9,496 nucleotides of DNA from SIG480 sp045649265 (lineage in GTDB: Bacteria; Bacillota; Clostridia; Oscillospirales; JAAYXM01): assembly GCA_045649265.1 (NCBI GenBank), contig JAZRPO010000079.1, positions 1-9,496 of the forward strand, in the 5' to 3' direction. The notes beneath the pieces were generated by a model. The model saw only the letters and a list, made by a program, of their open reading frames with translations, was not told the DNA's origin and made no database searches. This document shows, piece by piece, positions 1 to 7,006 of the stretch (positions are counted from its first letter, which is position 1; every line of letters begins with the position of its first letter). The position numbers and the translations under genes are program-made.

Positions 1-123
1 CATAGATTATAGCACTTTTTTAATTTCGTGCTTGACAAGATTGTGACAACTTTTCAGAGGGAAGCAAGACTTTATTCTACAGAGTTTGAGTGTGTTTGTT
101 TTTTGTGCTACGCGAAATGGCGA

Positions 124-152
124 TTGACTTTTTCCCTCTCGTGAGTTATATT
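124..152 (+). promoter_or_regulatory. sigma-A type promoter of the permease/lipoprotein unit
   Basis: The -35 box TTGACT lies at 124-129 and the -10 box TATATT at 147-152, with a 17-nt spacer; each matches the consensus at five of six positions. Transcription would start near 159 and give a leader of about 80 nt before the TTG start at 238. No other convincing -35/-10 pair is seen in the first 237 bases. Confidence 0.65.
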
Positions 153-191
153 TTAAAATGTGAATATAACAGAAATTTCCGACAAAAAATA

Positions 192-215
192 TTTTAAAAG
201 CACTTGCTTTTAAAA
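192..215 (+). other. leader hairpin just upstream of the permease RBS
   Basis: TTTTAAAAGC at 192-201 and GCTTTTAAAA at 206-215 form a perfect 10-bp stem with the 4-nt loop ACTT. It lies in the predicted 5' untranslated leader and ends 8 nt before the ribosome-binding site AAGGGGA (224-230). No T-run follows, so it is not an ordinary terminator. It could stabilise the mRNA or mark a protein-binding site; no known riboswitch class is recognised. Confidence 0.4.
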
Positions 216-237
216 CTTGTTGTAAGGGGATTTTCTG

Positions 238-1632
238 TTGGAAGAAAGATTTCAGAAACGGTATGGCTTATTCACTGCAATCTGCATGGTTGTCGGAATC
301 GTAATCGGCAGTGGAGTGTTCTTTAAGGCACAAGAGATTGTTGGAATAACCGGGGGCAGTCTGCCAATGGGAATCCTCGCGTGGATTGCAGGCGGGCTTG
401 TTATGCTTTTTTGCGTTCTTGCGTTTGCCCAAATGGCGCAGAAGTATGAAAAGGTAAACGGCATAATTGACTATGCAGAGGCTGCACTCGGAAAGAGCTT
501 TGCTTATTACACCGGCTGGTTTTTAAGCACGATTTACTACCCCGCACTCACCATGTCACTCGCATGGTTATCAGCACGTTTTACGCTTGCTTTCATTCTC
601 TCTGTAAGCCCTGATTTTCCGCTTGTCGTCCCCGCAGCAGCAGGGGGAATTATACTCGGTCCGGAGTGCATGGTCCTGACACTTTTGTATCTTGTTTTCT
701 CCTTTGCTGTAAACACACTTTCTCCGAAGCTTGCAGGAAAAATTCAAGTGGGTGCTACAATAATCAAGCTCATTCCGCTTATACTTATGGCGGTTGTCGG
801 CATTGCTTACGGATTGCTCTCCGGCGGGCTTTCAAACAGCGTTTTGCCTCCTTCAGAGCTCTCTGCTGCATCCGGCACTCCGTTTCTCACATCGGTATGT
901 GCAACTGCGTTTGCATATGACGGCTGGATTATTGCAACCTCAATAAACTCAGAGCTTCGCGATGCAAAGCGAAATCTCCCGATAGCCTTAATCTCAGGCT
1001 CTGTTTTTATAATCGCAATATATGTTCTTTATTTTGCCGGCATTTGCGGTGCGGCCACAAGCAAAGAGATAATAGAACACGGAACATCCATCGCTTTCAC
1101 TCATCTTTTTGGAAACGTTTTCGGCAACATTCTCAATCTCTTTGTAGCAATCTCGTGCCTTGGAACCCTCAACGGAGTTATGCTTGGTTGCTCACGCGGA
1201 ATCTTCGCCCTTGCCGCGCGCAACGAGGGGCCTTGCCCCGACATTTTCGGCGAGCTTGACAAAAACACAAATATGTCTGCCAACTCCTCGGTTTTCGGGC
1301 TTGTCTGTTGTGTTTTAATTTTCGTCTATTTTTACTTTTCAAACCTCTCAAAAGCCTGGACCGGACTTCTCGTTTTCGACCCGACAGAGCTTCCCATTCT
1401 CACGACATATGCTTTTTATATTCCGATTTTCGCAATGTGGATGGCAAAATCCAAGGAGCTTGGAATTATAAGGCGATTTGTCATTCCCTCACTCGCAATT
1501 TTCTCTTCGCTTTTTATGATATATGCTACTATTCTTGCACACGGCTTCGGCTGTGTATGGTATCTCATCGTATTCGGCGCAGTTATGGCAGTCGGAGCGT
1601 ATTTTAAAAAAAACAGAACAAACATATTATAA
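238..1632 (+). CDS. APC-family amino acid permease
   Basis: A 464-residue integral membrane protein of the amino acid-polyamine-organocation superfamily, expected to carry amino acids across the cytoplasmic membrane by symport or exchange. The unwound TM1 motif GIVIGSGVF is at residues 20-28. The TM6 motif FAYDGW is at 225-230, followed by E239 and the loop signature AKRNLP at 243-248, as in LAT/SteT-like exchangers. Length and hydrophobic pattern fit about 12 helices. The start is TTG at 238, preceded by AAGGGGA (224-230) with a 7-nt spacer; no in-frame ATG lies near the N-terminus, and the next residues run straight into TM1. It is cotranscribed with the lipoprotein gene that follows after 19 nt. 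Family assignment is firm, but the substrate cannot be told from sequence. A serine/threonine or other neutral amino acid exchanger is the nearest guess. Confidence 0.9.
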   Translation: MEERFQKRYGLFTAICMVVGIVIGSGVFFKAQEIVGITGGSLPMGILAWIAGGLVMLFCVLAFAQMAQKYEKVNGIIDYAEAALGKSFAYYTGWFLSTIYYPALTMSLAWLSARFTLAFILSVSPDFPLVVPAAAGGIILGPECMVLTLLYLVFSFAVNTLSPKLAGKIQVGATIIKLIPLILMAVVGIAYGLLSGGLSNSVLPPSELSAASGTPFLTSVCATAFAYDGWIIATSINSELRDAKRNLPIALISGSVFIIAIYVLYFAGICGAATSKEIIEHGTSIAFTHLFGNVFGNILNLFVAISCLGTLNGVMLGCSRGIFALAARNEGPCPDIFGELDKNTNMSANSSVFGLVCCVLIFVYFYFSNLSKAWTGLLVFDPTELPILTTYAFYIPIFAMWMAKSKELGIIRRFVIPSLAIFSSLFMIYATILAHGFGCVWYLIVFGAVMAVGAYFKKNRTNIL

Positions 1633-1651
1633 TATAAGGAAGGTCATCAAA

Positions 1652-2119
1652 ATGAAAAAATTTATTACACTTCTTATCTCCTTTGCATTACTCATCTCCC
1701 TTGCGGCATGCACGGCTCTCCCCGCTTCCAATGAGAAGCTCACCTGTTCTCTTGAAGTTGTTTGCTCTGATGCGCTTGAATCAGATGCACTATCGGAAGA
1801 AAAACGGGCGCTTCTTCCTGTTGATGGCTGCATCGTTGAAAAAACCGAGCTTAGCTTTTCGCCCGGCGACACTGCGTTTTACATTCTTGTAACAAAGCTT
1901 CAAGAGGAAAACATACACTTCGAGTTTTCAGAAACACCCGGAGCAAATTCCAAGTACATTGAGGCAATCTCAAACCTGTACCAGTTCGACTGCGGTGAGC
2001 TTTCCGGCTGGAGCTACCTTGTAAACGGCGAGTCACCCATGGTTTCCGCCTCGGACTATGAACTTTCAGACGGCGATGAAATTTCGTTTGTTTATATAAC
2101 CGATTTTTCCGATATGTAA
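1652..2119 (+). CDS. small DUF4430-domain lipoprotein
   Basis: A 155-residue predicted lipoprotein. Residues 1-19 are a basic then hydrophobic signal peptide ending in the lipobox LAAC, with C20 as the lipidated residue, so it should sit on the outer face of the membrane. The rest matches the DUF4430 (transcobalamin C-terminal-like) fold: a CSLEVVC strand near 32-38, a middle NSKYIEAISNLYQF stretch at 99-112, the hallmark GWSYLVNG at 119-126, and the closing SDYELSDGDEISF at 134-146. Four more cysteines (32, 38, 60, 114) could form disulfides. The ATG at 1652 was chosen because AAGGAAGGT (1636-1644) precedes it and the signal peptide begins there; an upstream in-frame extension would overlap the permease gene. 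DUF4430 domains occur in surface proteins and are thought to bind small ligands or peptides. A ligand is not identifiable, and a partnership with the permease is inference. Confidence 0.85.
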   Translation: MKKFITLLISFALLISLAACTALPASNEKLTCSLEVVCSDALESDALSEEKRALLPVDGCIVEKTELSFSPGDTAFYILVTKLQEENIHFEFSETPGANSKYIEAISNLYQFDCGELSGWSYLVNGESPMVSASDYELSDGDEISFVYITDFSDM

Positions 2120-2124
2120 AATAA

Positions 2125-2153
2125 AAACGCGGATGTTATGAACATCCGCGTTT
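2125..2153. terminator. bidirectional rho-independent terminator
   Basis: A perfect 13-bp stem (2125-2137 with 2141-2153, core ACGCGGATGTT) has an ATG loop. T-rich sequence follows on the plus strand and TTTTTAT on the minus strand. It lies between the stop codons of two converging genes (2119 plus, 2158 minus) and can end both transcripts. Confidence 0.9.
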
Positions 2154-2157
2154 CTAT

Positions 2158-3786
2158 TTAACCTTTGGGAAAGAGCTTTGCCGCTATTTTTTCGCCTTTC
2201 GGAAGCCCCTTGACATCTTCTCTTGTTATCCCCCTCAACAAAAGCATCGCTACAAAATAGACAACCACTCCGACTGTGATTGAGGCTGCAACGGAGATGA
2301 GGTTTCCTGCTACAGAATTTGCCACCTTGTAAACAAGGAATACACAAGCTCCCATTATCAGCGATGAGAAGAGCGGACAGAGATATGTGTCAGAGAACTT
2401 TGGTTTAAAGCCGACAAGACGTTTTAATGAAATCATATTGAGCACAGTTATGATGACATAGCAAAGCACCGTGCCGATCGCCGCACCCGAAAGCTCAACG
2501 CCGGGCATGGCGATTAATACATAGTTTGAAAAAACCTTTACAAGCGCACCGACAAGCATCGTCACAAGAGGGATGGTTGCATGACCGAGCGCCTGCATAG
2601 AAGTCGAGGTGAGCGAGGATGCGCAGAGGAAGAACGAAGCTATGCCGAGGATTGAAAGCACGGGCGCGGCGATTGCGACATCTGCAGGAGAATTGTAGAG
2701 AATGGAGAGAATCGGCTCGGACAGCACCGAGATTCCCACAGATGCAGGCAGAGTAAAGATTATTACTATACGAAGTGCCGAGAGAAGCGTTTTGTGTAGC
2801 TTTTCGCGGTCTCCGACTGCGTGCTGGGCAGAAATTGTGGGCGTGACGCTTACATTGAGAGATATGATAATTGACGGAACAAGGTTAAAAATCGGGAGAG
2901 CATAGTTTTCATAAATCCCGAAAAGGCTTGTCGTCTGTATTGAATCATACCCGATTGAAGCAAGCCGATTTGTTATGAGGAACATATCTATCGTGCTCGT
3001 GATGTTCATAACAAGCGAGCCGATTGTGACAGGGATTGCAATTTTAAGAAGAGCGGAGAGGATTTCCGAGCTTTTGCGCACCTCACTGCCGACGCCAGAG
3101 GAGAGCCTCTCCTCTTTTCCTCTTGAGCGGAAGGAGAAAAGCAACATCAAAAGAACCGTCAGAACGGTGCCGATTGTTATACCAAGGATTATACCCGCAG
3201 AAATGTATTTTTCCGCAAATCCCGACGAAAGCAGAATCCAGGCAAACGCAAGCCCGACAAACAATCTTGACAGTGCCTCAATTATCTGCGAAATGGCCGT
3301 GGGGAGCATATTCTCATGGCCCTGGAAATAGCCACGAAAACCGGCTGTGACCGACATAAACAAAACCGCAGGAGCGAGCGCCATAATGCTTGGAACGGCA
3401 TTCATGTCGTTCGTCGCAAGCGCGAGCGGCTCTGAGAATATCATGAGCGCAAGCATACCCACAAGGCCTATTCCCGCGCAAAGTAAGATTGCAGTTTTGA
3501 AAATTTTCTGTGTCTCCCGCGTTTTTCCGAGAGCACGGCTCTCTGAAATCGTTTTAGATATCGCTATCGGGATACCTGCGGTAGCAATAGTAAGCATTAT
3601 TGAGTAGTAGCGATACGCCATGCTGTAAAGTCCCATCGTATATTCCCCGACGAGATTTGTGAGCGGGACTCGAAAAACCGCCCCGATGACCTTTACAAGC
3701 ACACTTGATATCGCAAGAATTAAAGCACCGCGAACAAACGACACTTTCTTTTTCTCAGCCAAGATTTTCACCCTTTTCCTTCTCAT
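2158..3786 (-). CDS. SpoVB/MurJ-like polysaccharide (lipid-linked glycan) flippase
   Basis: A 542-residue polytopic membrane protein of the MVF/PST branch of the MOP flippase superfamily, similar to stage V sporulation protein B and the Firmicute MurJ-like proteins. The N-terminal region is diagnostic: GALILAISSVLVKVIGAVFR (20-39), then MGLYSMAYRYY (51-61) and ATAGIPIAISKTISE (68-82). Hydrophobic segments recur along the whole length, fitting about 14 helices. Such proteins flip lipid-linked peptidoglycan or polysaccharide precursors to the outer leaflet. It is the last gene of a three-gene operon. Its ATG at 3786 overlaps the upstream stop codon as ATGA, but no good ribosome-binding site precedes it. 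A TTG at 3762 has AAGGGTGA (3775-3768) at good spacing and gives MAEKKKVSFVRG, a more typical SpoVB start (534 residues). Whether it acts in sporulation, wall growth or capsule export cannot be settled here. Confidence 0.85.
   Translation of the reverse strand: MRRKRVKILAEKKKVSFVRGALILAISSVLVKVIGAVFRVPLTNLVGEYTMGLYSMAYRYYSIMLTIATAGIPIAISKTISESRALGKTRETQKIFKTAILLCAGIGLVGMLALMIFSEPLALATNDMNAVPSIMALAPAVLFMSVTAGFRGYFQGHENMLPTAISQIIEALSRLFVGLAFAWILLSSGFAEKYISAGIILGITIGTVLTVLLMLLFSFRSRGKEERLSSGVGSEVRKSSEILSALLKIAIPVTIGSLVMNITSTIDMFLITNRLASIGYDSIQTTSLFGIYENYALPIFNLVPSIIISLNVSVTPTISAQHAVGDREKLHKTLLSALRIVIIFTLPASVGISVLSEPILSILYNSPADVAIAAPVLSILGIASFFLCASSLTSTSMQALGHATIPLVTMLVGALVKVFSNYVLIAMPGVELSGAAIGTVLCYVIITVLNMISLKRLVGFKPKFSDTYLCPLFSSLIMGACVFLVYKVANSVAGNLISVAASITVGVVVYFVAMLLLRGITREDVKGLPKGEKIAAKLFPKG
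3768..3775 (-). promoter_or_regulatory. RBS supporting an alternative TTG start of the flippase
   Basis: On the minus strand AAGGGTGA (3775-3768) is followed by AAATC (5 nt) and then TTG (3762-3760). The ATG at 3786 has no comparable site. The true start may therefore be 3762, with the overlapping ATG either unused or used through translational coupling. Confidence 0.45.
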
Positions 3787-4913
3787 ATATCAAGAATCAT
3801 AACGCGCAAAATTTCGCCGCCGTCATTCTCCCTGAAGATTTCACGAAAACCGTATTTCTCATAGAAGCGTTGTGCCGCAATATTTGTATCTGAAACTCGA
3901 ACACTTATATACTTCTTACCTTTTGATTTATACTTACTCATGGCATGTCCGATAAGCTGGATGCCAAACCGCTTGCGGCGGTATTCCGGCTTCAGATACA
4001 AAAAAGAAATATGCCCTGCATCCGGATGAACCTTGGCATCGGAATCAAGCTCTATCATGCCTATTTCTTCACTTTGGAGATGGGCAAACACTATATTTTC
4101 GCCGTCCCTTTTCAGAAGCCTTTTTGCGTGGCGGTCAAAAACGCGGAAATCAAAGCTCTCATCTCCAAAAACCTCACCCTGACCAAGACATCTGTAGTTT
4201 CTTATTTTATCGGTATCATGCGGGAAAACGGCATTTTTAAACCAGACGTTTTTTCCGCCGCCCTCGCGCACCCAGGCCATGCCGTCTGCAAAGCCTTCAA
4301 GCTCGCGGAGGTGGCTGTTGCAATTTAAAAACACCTCGCTGAACTTTCCGTTTTCAGCCTTAAAGTGGCTGACACAGGTGTTGTCGCCCCACTCGGCACT
4401 TTCAACGCCTGCAAGATTATCATTATTTTTCAAGCCATGTATCAGCATTCGGATCGCCGCACCATGGCTGACAATTACGATTGATTTTCCCTCATTTTCC
4501 GAAACTATCCGCAAAAGCGCATTCTTTGCGCGGGCGTAAACCTCTCCATAGGTTTCACTTCCCTCGACACAAAAATCGAGAGGCCTGCTTTGCCATGCGT
4601 CATACTCCTCAGAAAAACCGGAAACTAGCTCGCCCCAAGGTCTGTCCTCCCAAACTCCGAAGGAAATCTCACGAAAAGCAGGCTCCTTGTTGAGAGATAA
4701 CCCTTTCGGTTCAAATATCGCTCTCGCAGTTTCGCAGGCTCTTTTCAAATCGCTTGAATATACTTTATCTATATGAATGCTTTCAAATCTTTCTCTGAGC
4801 TTGCCGATCTGAGCATATCCCTTTGGTGTTACGAGCCCATCATACCATCCATACACACGGCGAGTGAGGTTGCCAAAAGATTCCGCATGACGAACAAAAT
4901 ATATATCTGTCAT
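3783..4913 (-). CDS. histidine phosphatase / GNAT acetyltransferase fusion
   Basis: A 376-residue two-domain soluble protein. Residues 1 to about 200 are a histidine phosphatase (phosphoglycerate mutase-like) domain with the RHG-type motif R8-H9-A-E, SSDLKRA with R58, E82 in REISFGVWED, and the second catalytic histidine H150 in VSHGAA; all four canonical active-site residues are present. H9 would be the phosphorylated residue. Residues of roughly 255 to 373 are a GNAT N-acetyltransferase domain: GHISFLYLKPEYRRKRFG (300-317) is the acetyl-CoA-binding motif A, and NIAAQRFYEKYGFRE (344-358) is motif B. Motif A has R315 where the first glycine of the usual R-x-x-G-x-G stands. The ATG at 4913 is preceded by AAAGGT at about 8 nt. 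The gene follows the PyrF-like gene by 20 nt and overlaps the flippase start by 4 nt. The substrates are unknown; a metabolite or sugar phosphatase is plausible. Confidence 0.88.
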   Translation of the reverse strand: MTDIYFVRHAESFGNLTRRVYGWYDGLVTPKGYAQIGKLRERFESIHIDKVYSSDLKRACETARAIFEPKGLSLNKEPAFREISFGVWEDRPWGELVSGFSEEYDAWQSRPLDFCVEGSETYGEVYARAKNALLRIVSENEGKSIVIVSHGAAIRMLIHGLKNNDNLAGVESAEWGDNTCVSHFKAENGKFSEVFLNCNSHLRELEGFADGMAWVREGGGKNVWFKNAVFPHDTDKIRNYRCLGQGEVFGDESFDFRVFDRHAKRLLKRDGENIVFAHLQSEEIGMIELDSDAKVHPDAGHISFLYLKPEYRRKRFGIQLIGHAMSKYKSKGKKYISVRVSDTNIAAQRFYEKYGFREIFRENDGGEILRVMILDI

Positions 4914-4933
4914 ATTGCCTTACCTTTCGTATC

Positions 4934-5770
4934 TTAAAAGCAAACCCGAAGGTCTCGGATTACCTTCTCGGCAGCTTCCCGAATCCGCTCGGAGTACGCG
5001 CCCTCGCCCTCCGGCTCGGTTATTGCCCGCGTAACATAAACAAGACCGCCAAGCCCGCGCATATCAAATGCTCCGTTTATGTCGTGCGCTGTTGTTTTTT
5101 TGCCGTCATAGCCGGTTATGAGAAGGAGCATATTTTTATGGATACGGCGAAGCTCTGCAAGCGTGCTGTTTGCGACGCCTCCGACCATTGCTCCTATCTC
5201 GGAATATCCCATTTGCCCGATTCTGTTTTCACCCATCCTGCTTGCGAGCTCGCACACGACACGATAAACACTTCTGGTTCCTGCTATAAGCTCGCGCACC
5301 TCGCGCGGAGAGCCTGTTTCTGAATGAGCCGCAACAAAAATGCACTTGCCATCTTCTCTGCTTTTTTCAAGAAGCGGCAGTAGCCCTCCGGTCCCAAAAT
5401 ACGGCGAGACTGTCACGCAGTCCGCCCCCATTATGTCAAAATAAAGCTCAGCTTCGCCGACAGCTGCACGCGGATCCCCGCTGCATTTTGCATCAGCGAT
5501 TGTGAAGAGCCCCTTTTCACGGGCATAGGAAATCGCATCTGCTATGGTTTCCGTGCCATACGGCAAAAGTGCCGGAACATTTACGGAAATCGCCGGAACA
5601 ATATCAGCAAGAGTTCCTATAACCACCCTGTTGAATGCGCGGACAGCCTCTGCCTTATCAGATGACACGCGCATAAATTCAAGAGGGAGAGAGGAATACC
5701 CAATATCAAGCCCCAGAACACAAGGGGCTGAACCGGTCATTATTTTTGTTATGAGCGAATCTATTTTCAT
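4934..5770 (-). CDS. PyrF-like protein (OMP decarboxylase type 2 fold) with diverged active site
   Basis: A 278-residue protein with the shape of the type 2 orotidine-5'-phosphate decarboxylase family: LGLDIGYSSLP (19-29), DIVPAIS (56-62), GLFTIADAK (87-95), CVTVSPYFGTGGLLP (118-132), IGQMGYSEIGAMVGG (184-198), ITGYDG (218-223) and GLGGLVYVTRA (239-249). Aligned by eye with canonical members, the catalytic lysine of VKPQ is S62, D-x-K-R-x-D-I has become DAKCSGDP (93-100) so the aspartate is shifted by one, and the phosphate-loop PGYGAQGG has become TGYDGKKT. Only D93, K95 and R248 clearly remain. UMP synthesis from OMP is therefore doubtful, and no pyrF symbol is given. The ATG at 5770 was chosen for AGGGTGAG (5781-5774); an upstream ATG at 5812 lacks such a site and falls close to the -10 box. 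It is the first gene of the three-gene operon, and no pyrimidine genes are nearby. Confidence 0.8.
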   Translation of the reverse strand: MKIDSLITKIMTGSAPCVLGLDIGYSSLPLEFMRVSSDKAEAVRAFNRVVIGTLADIVPAISVNVPALLPYGTETIADAISYAREKGLFTIADAKCSGDPRAAVGEAELYFDIMGADCVTVSPYFGTGGLLPLLEKSREDGKCIFVAAHSETGSPREVRELIAGTRSVYRVVCELASRMGENRIGQMGYSEIGAMVGGVANSTLAELRRIHKNMLLLITGYDGKKTTAHDINGAFDMRGLGGLVYVTRAITEPEGEGAYSERIREAAEKVIRDLRVCF

Positions 5771-5821
5771 AATCTCACCCTGCCTTTTGAGGATAATTGA
5801 ACAAATCTGCATATTTTCTAT

Positions 5822-5830
5822 ATTATATCA
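5822..5830 (-). promoter_or_regulatory. extended -10 promoter of the pyrF-like operon
   Basis: On the minus strand TGATATAAT (5830-5822) is a perfect extended -10 element (TGn plus TATAAT). No good -35 lies 17 nt upstream, which extended -10 promoters tolerate. The start site would be near 5815, giving a leader of about 45 nt before the ATG at 5770. Confidence 0.55.
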
Positions 5831-5860
5831 CAGGAAAGGCTCAAAGTATATATTTTTCTC

Positions 5861-5889
5861 TTGACTTGATCCTGTTTTTATAGTATCCT
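5861..5889 (+). promoter_or_regulatory. promoter of the methyltransferase gene
   Basis: TTGACT (5861-5866) and TATCCT (5884-5889) are separated by 17 nt. The start site would fall near 5896, about 34 nt before the ATG. The divergent minus-strand promoter lies about 30 nt away, so the two may influence each other. Confidence 0.55.
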
Positions 5890-5929
5890 AATTTGCAACC
5901 GAAAAACCTTGATGGGAGGGGATGTATAT

Positions 5930-6673
5930 ATGAGCCGATATGAAGGTCTTTCAGCCTGTTATGATGAATTCACCGAGGATGTTTCTTATCCGTGCTGGGC
6001 AGATTTTTTCGAGCTTTTGTTTTCTCGGCACAATGCGCAGGTTTCAAGCATTCTTGACCTCGCCTGCGGAACTGGAACTCTCTCCTTTATCCTGGCAGAA
6101 CGCGGATATGAAGTTATCGGAGTCGATGCTTCTCCCGATATGCTGAGTGTCGCCGCTTCGAAGCCGTGTGATTCCGGCATTATCCCTCCGCTTTTTTTGT
6201 GTCAGGAAATGGAGGAGCTTGATTTATACGGAACCGTCGATGCCTGTGTTTCGTGCCTTGACAGCATAAATCATCTTGACGGGTCTGATGCCCTTGATGC
6301 GACTCTCTCCCGCCTTAAATTCTTTATCCGTCCGGGCGGATTATTCATTTTCGACATCAACACAGCTTATAAATTCAAAACGATTGACGGGCAATGCTTC
6401 ATGCGGGACGGCGATGACGATGTTTGCATATGGCGCGCGGCCTATAACGAAAGTGAGCGCCGTTGCCTTATGATGCTGGATATTTTTAAAAGAGACGGCA
6501 AGCTTTGGTCCCGAAGCTATGAAGAGCATGAGGAATATGCCTTTTCAAAAGACGAGATTATCTCTTGCCTTTCAGAAAACGGTTTTGCTCTTGAAGCTTG
6601 TTATGATGAGCTCTCCGATGTTCCGCCAAGGTCTGACAGCATGCGTGTTTTCTATGTTGCAAGGCGTATTTAA
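5930..6673 (+). CDS. class I SAM-dependent methyltransferase
   Basis: A 247-residue soluble methyltransferase with the Rossmann-like class I fold. Motif I ILDLACGTG is at 41-49 and binds S-adenosylmethionine. The acidic residue after strand 2 is D66 in VIGVDAS. Motif post II follows at about 101-113 (GTVDACVSCLDSI), and FDINTAYKF (141-149) closes the core. The N-terminal YEGLSACYDEFTEDVSY (4-20) and the C-terminal SMRVFYVARR are typical of the YqeM-like group of Clostridia and Bacilli; the usual yqeK/rsfS neighbours are absent. The start at 5930 has GGGAGGGG (5914-5921) at 8 nt; an upstream in-frame ATG at 5909 overlaps that site and is less likely. No terminator follows directly: the first is at 6954, so its transcript would cross the decayed segment downstream. 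The methyl acceptor is unknown. Confidence 0.85.
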   Translation: MSRYEGLSACYDEFTEDVSYPCWADFFELLFSRHNAQVSSILDLACGTGTLSFILAERGYEVIGVDASPDMLSVAASKPCDSGIIPPLFLCQEMEELDLYGTVDACVSCLDSINHLDGSDALDATLSRLKFFIRPGGLFIFDINTAYKFKTIDGQCFMRDGDDDVCIWRAAYNESERRCLMMLDIFKRDGKLWSRSYEEHEEYAFSKDEIISCLSENGFALEACYDELSDVPPRSDSMRVFYVARRI

Positions 6674-6682
6674 CGATTTTCC

Positions 6683-6892
6683 GAGCTTTCTTATATGACT
6701 CTTATGTCAAGCCATAAAACTCCCGATACGTCATATTTTCTTAAAAAACGCATTCCAAAGCTTGTCGTTCCGCTCGTGATGTACACTGCCATTGCAGTTT
6801 TCCACCCCTCGAACACAAACTCAAGCCTTAGTACAGTCAAGTTTTTGGATACTTTTGCACACGCAGGCTCAAAACCCGACAGTACTCTGTGA
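6683..6892 (+). pseudogene. possible remnant of an acyltransferase-3 gene
   Basis: An open stretch with no ribosome-binding site reads SSHKTPDTSYFLKKRIPKLV and continues VPLVMYTAIAVF. This resembles the early F-x-K-R-x-x-K-L-x-x-P-L region of acyltransferase family 3 (OafA-like, multi-helix O-acetylases). At 6887-6898 it reads T-L-stop-L-Y; with TGA as a mutated TGG this would be TLWLY, close to the HLWFLY motif the family carries about 45 residues further on. The remaining helices are missing and the frame ends at 6955. The match is by eye and short, so it may be coincidence. What is firm is that the 333 nt between 6673 and 7007 hold no intact gene. Confidence 0.33.
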
Positions 6893-6953
6893 CTTTATAG
6901 GTATAAACCGCTCTCAAACGACGATTTGACACAGAGCTGCGTTAAACACAATT

Positions 6954-6990
6954 AACGGTCCCGGGCAAGATATATTTTCCCGGGACCGTT
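6954..6990. terminator. bidirectional rho-independent terminator
   Basis: AACGGTCCCGGG (6954-6965) pairs perfectly with CCCGGGACCGTT (6979-6990), a 12-bp GC-rich stem with a 13-nt loop. TCTGTTTTCTT follows on the plus strand, and TAATTGTGTTT on the minus strand. It separates the methyltransferase transcript from the converging propeller gene that stops at 7007. Confidence 0.85.
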
Positions 6991-7006
6991 TCTGTTTTCT
7001 TAAAAT

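Noticed and set aside
32..37. Perfect TTGACA near the left edge
   Set aside because: The sequence 16-18 nt downstream (around CAGAGG) has no -10 box; the promoter at 124-152 is far better.
3097..3115. Perfect 8-bp hairpin AGAGGAGA/TCTCCTCT with loop GCC inside the flippase gene
   Set aside because: It falls within codons for a charged loop, has no T-run, and is most simply codon coincidence.
2975..4328. Plus-strand open frames (2975-3331, 3347-3607, 3945-4328) opposite the flippase and phosphatase/GNAT genes
   Set aside because: Shadows of real minus-strand genes; no RBS and no recognisable domain.
5771..5812. N-terminal extension of the PyrF-like protein from the ATG at 5812
   Set aside because: That start lies at the predicted transcription start with no RBS, whereas AGGGTGAG precedes the ATG at 5770 and the family framework begins there.
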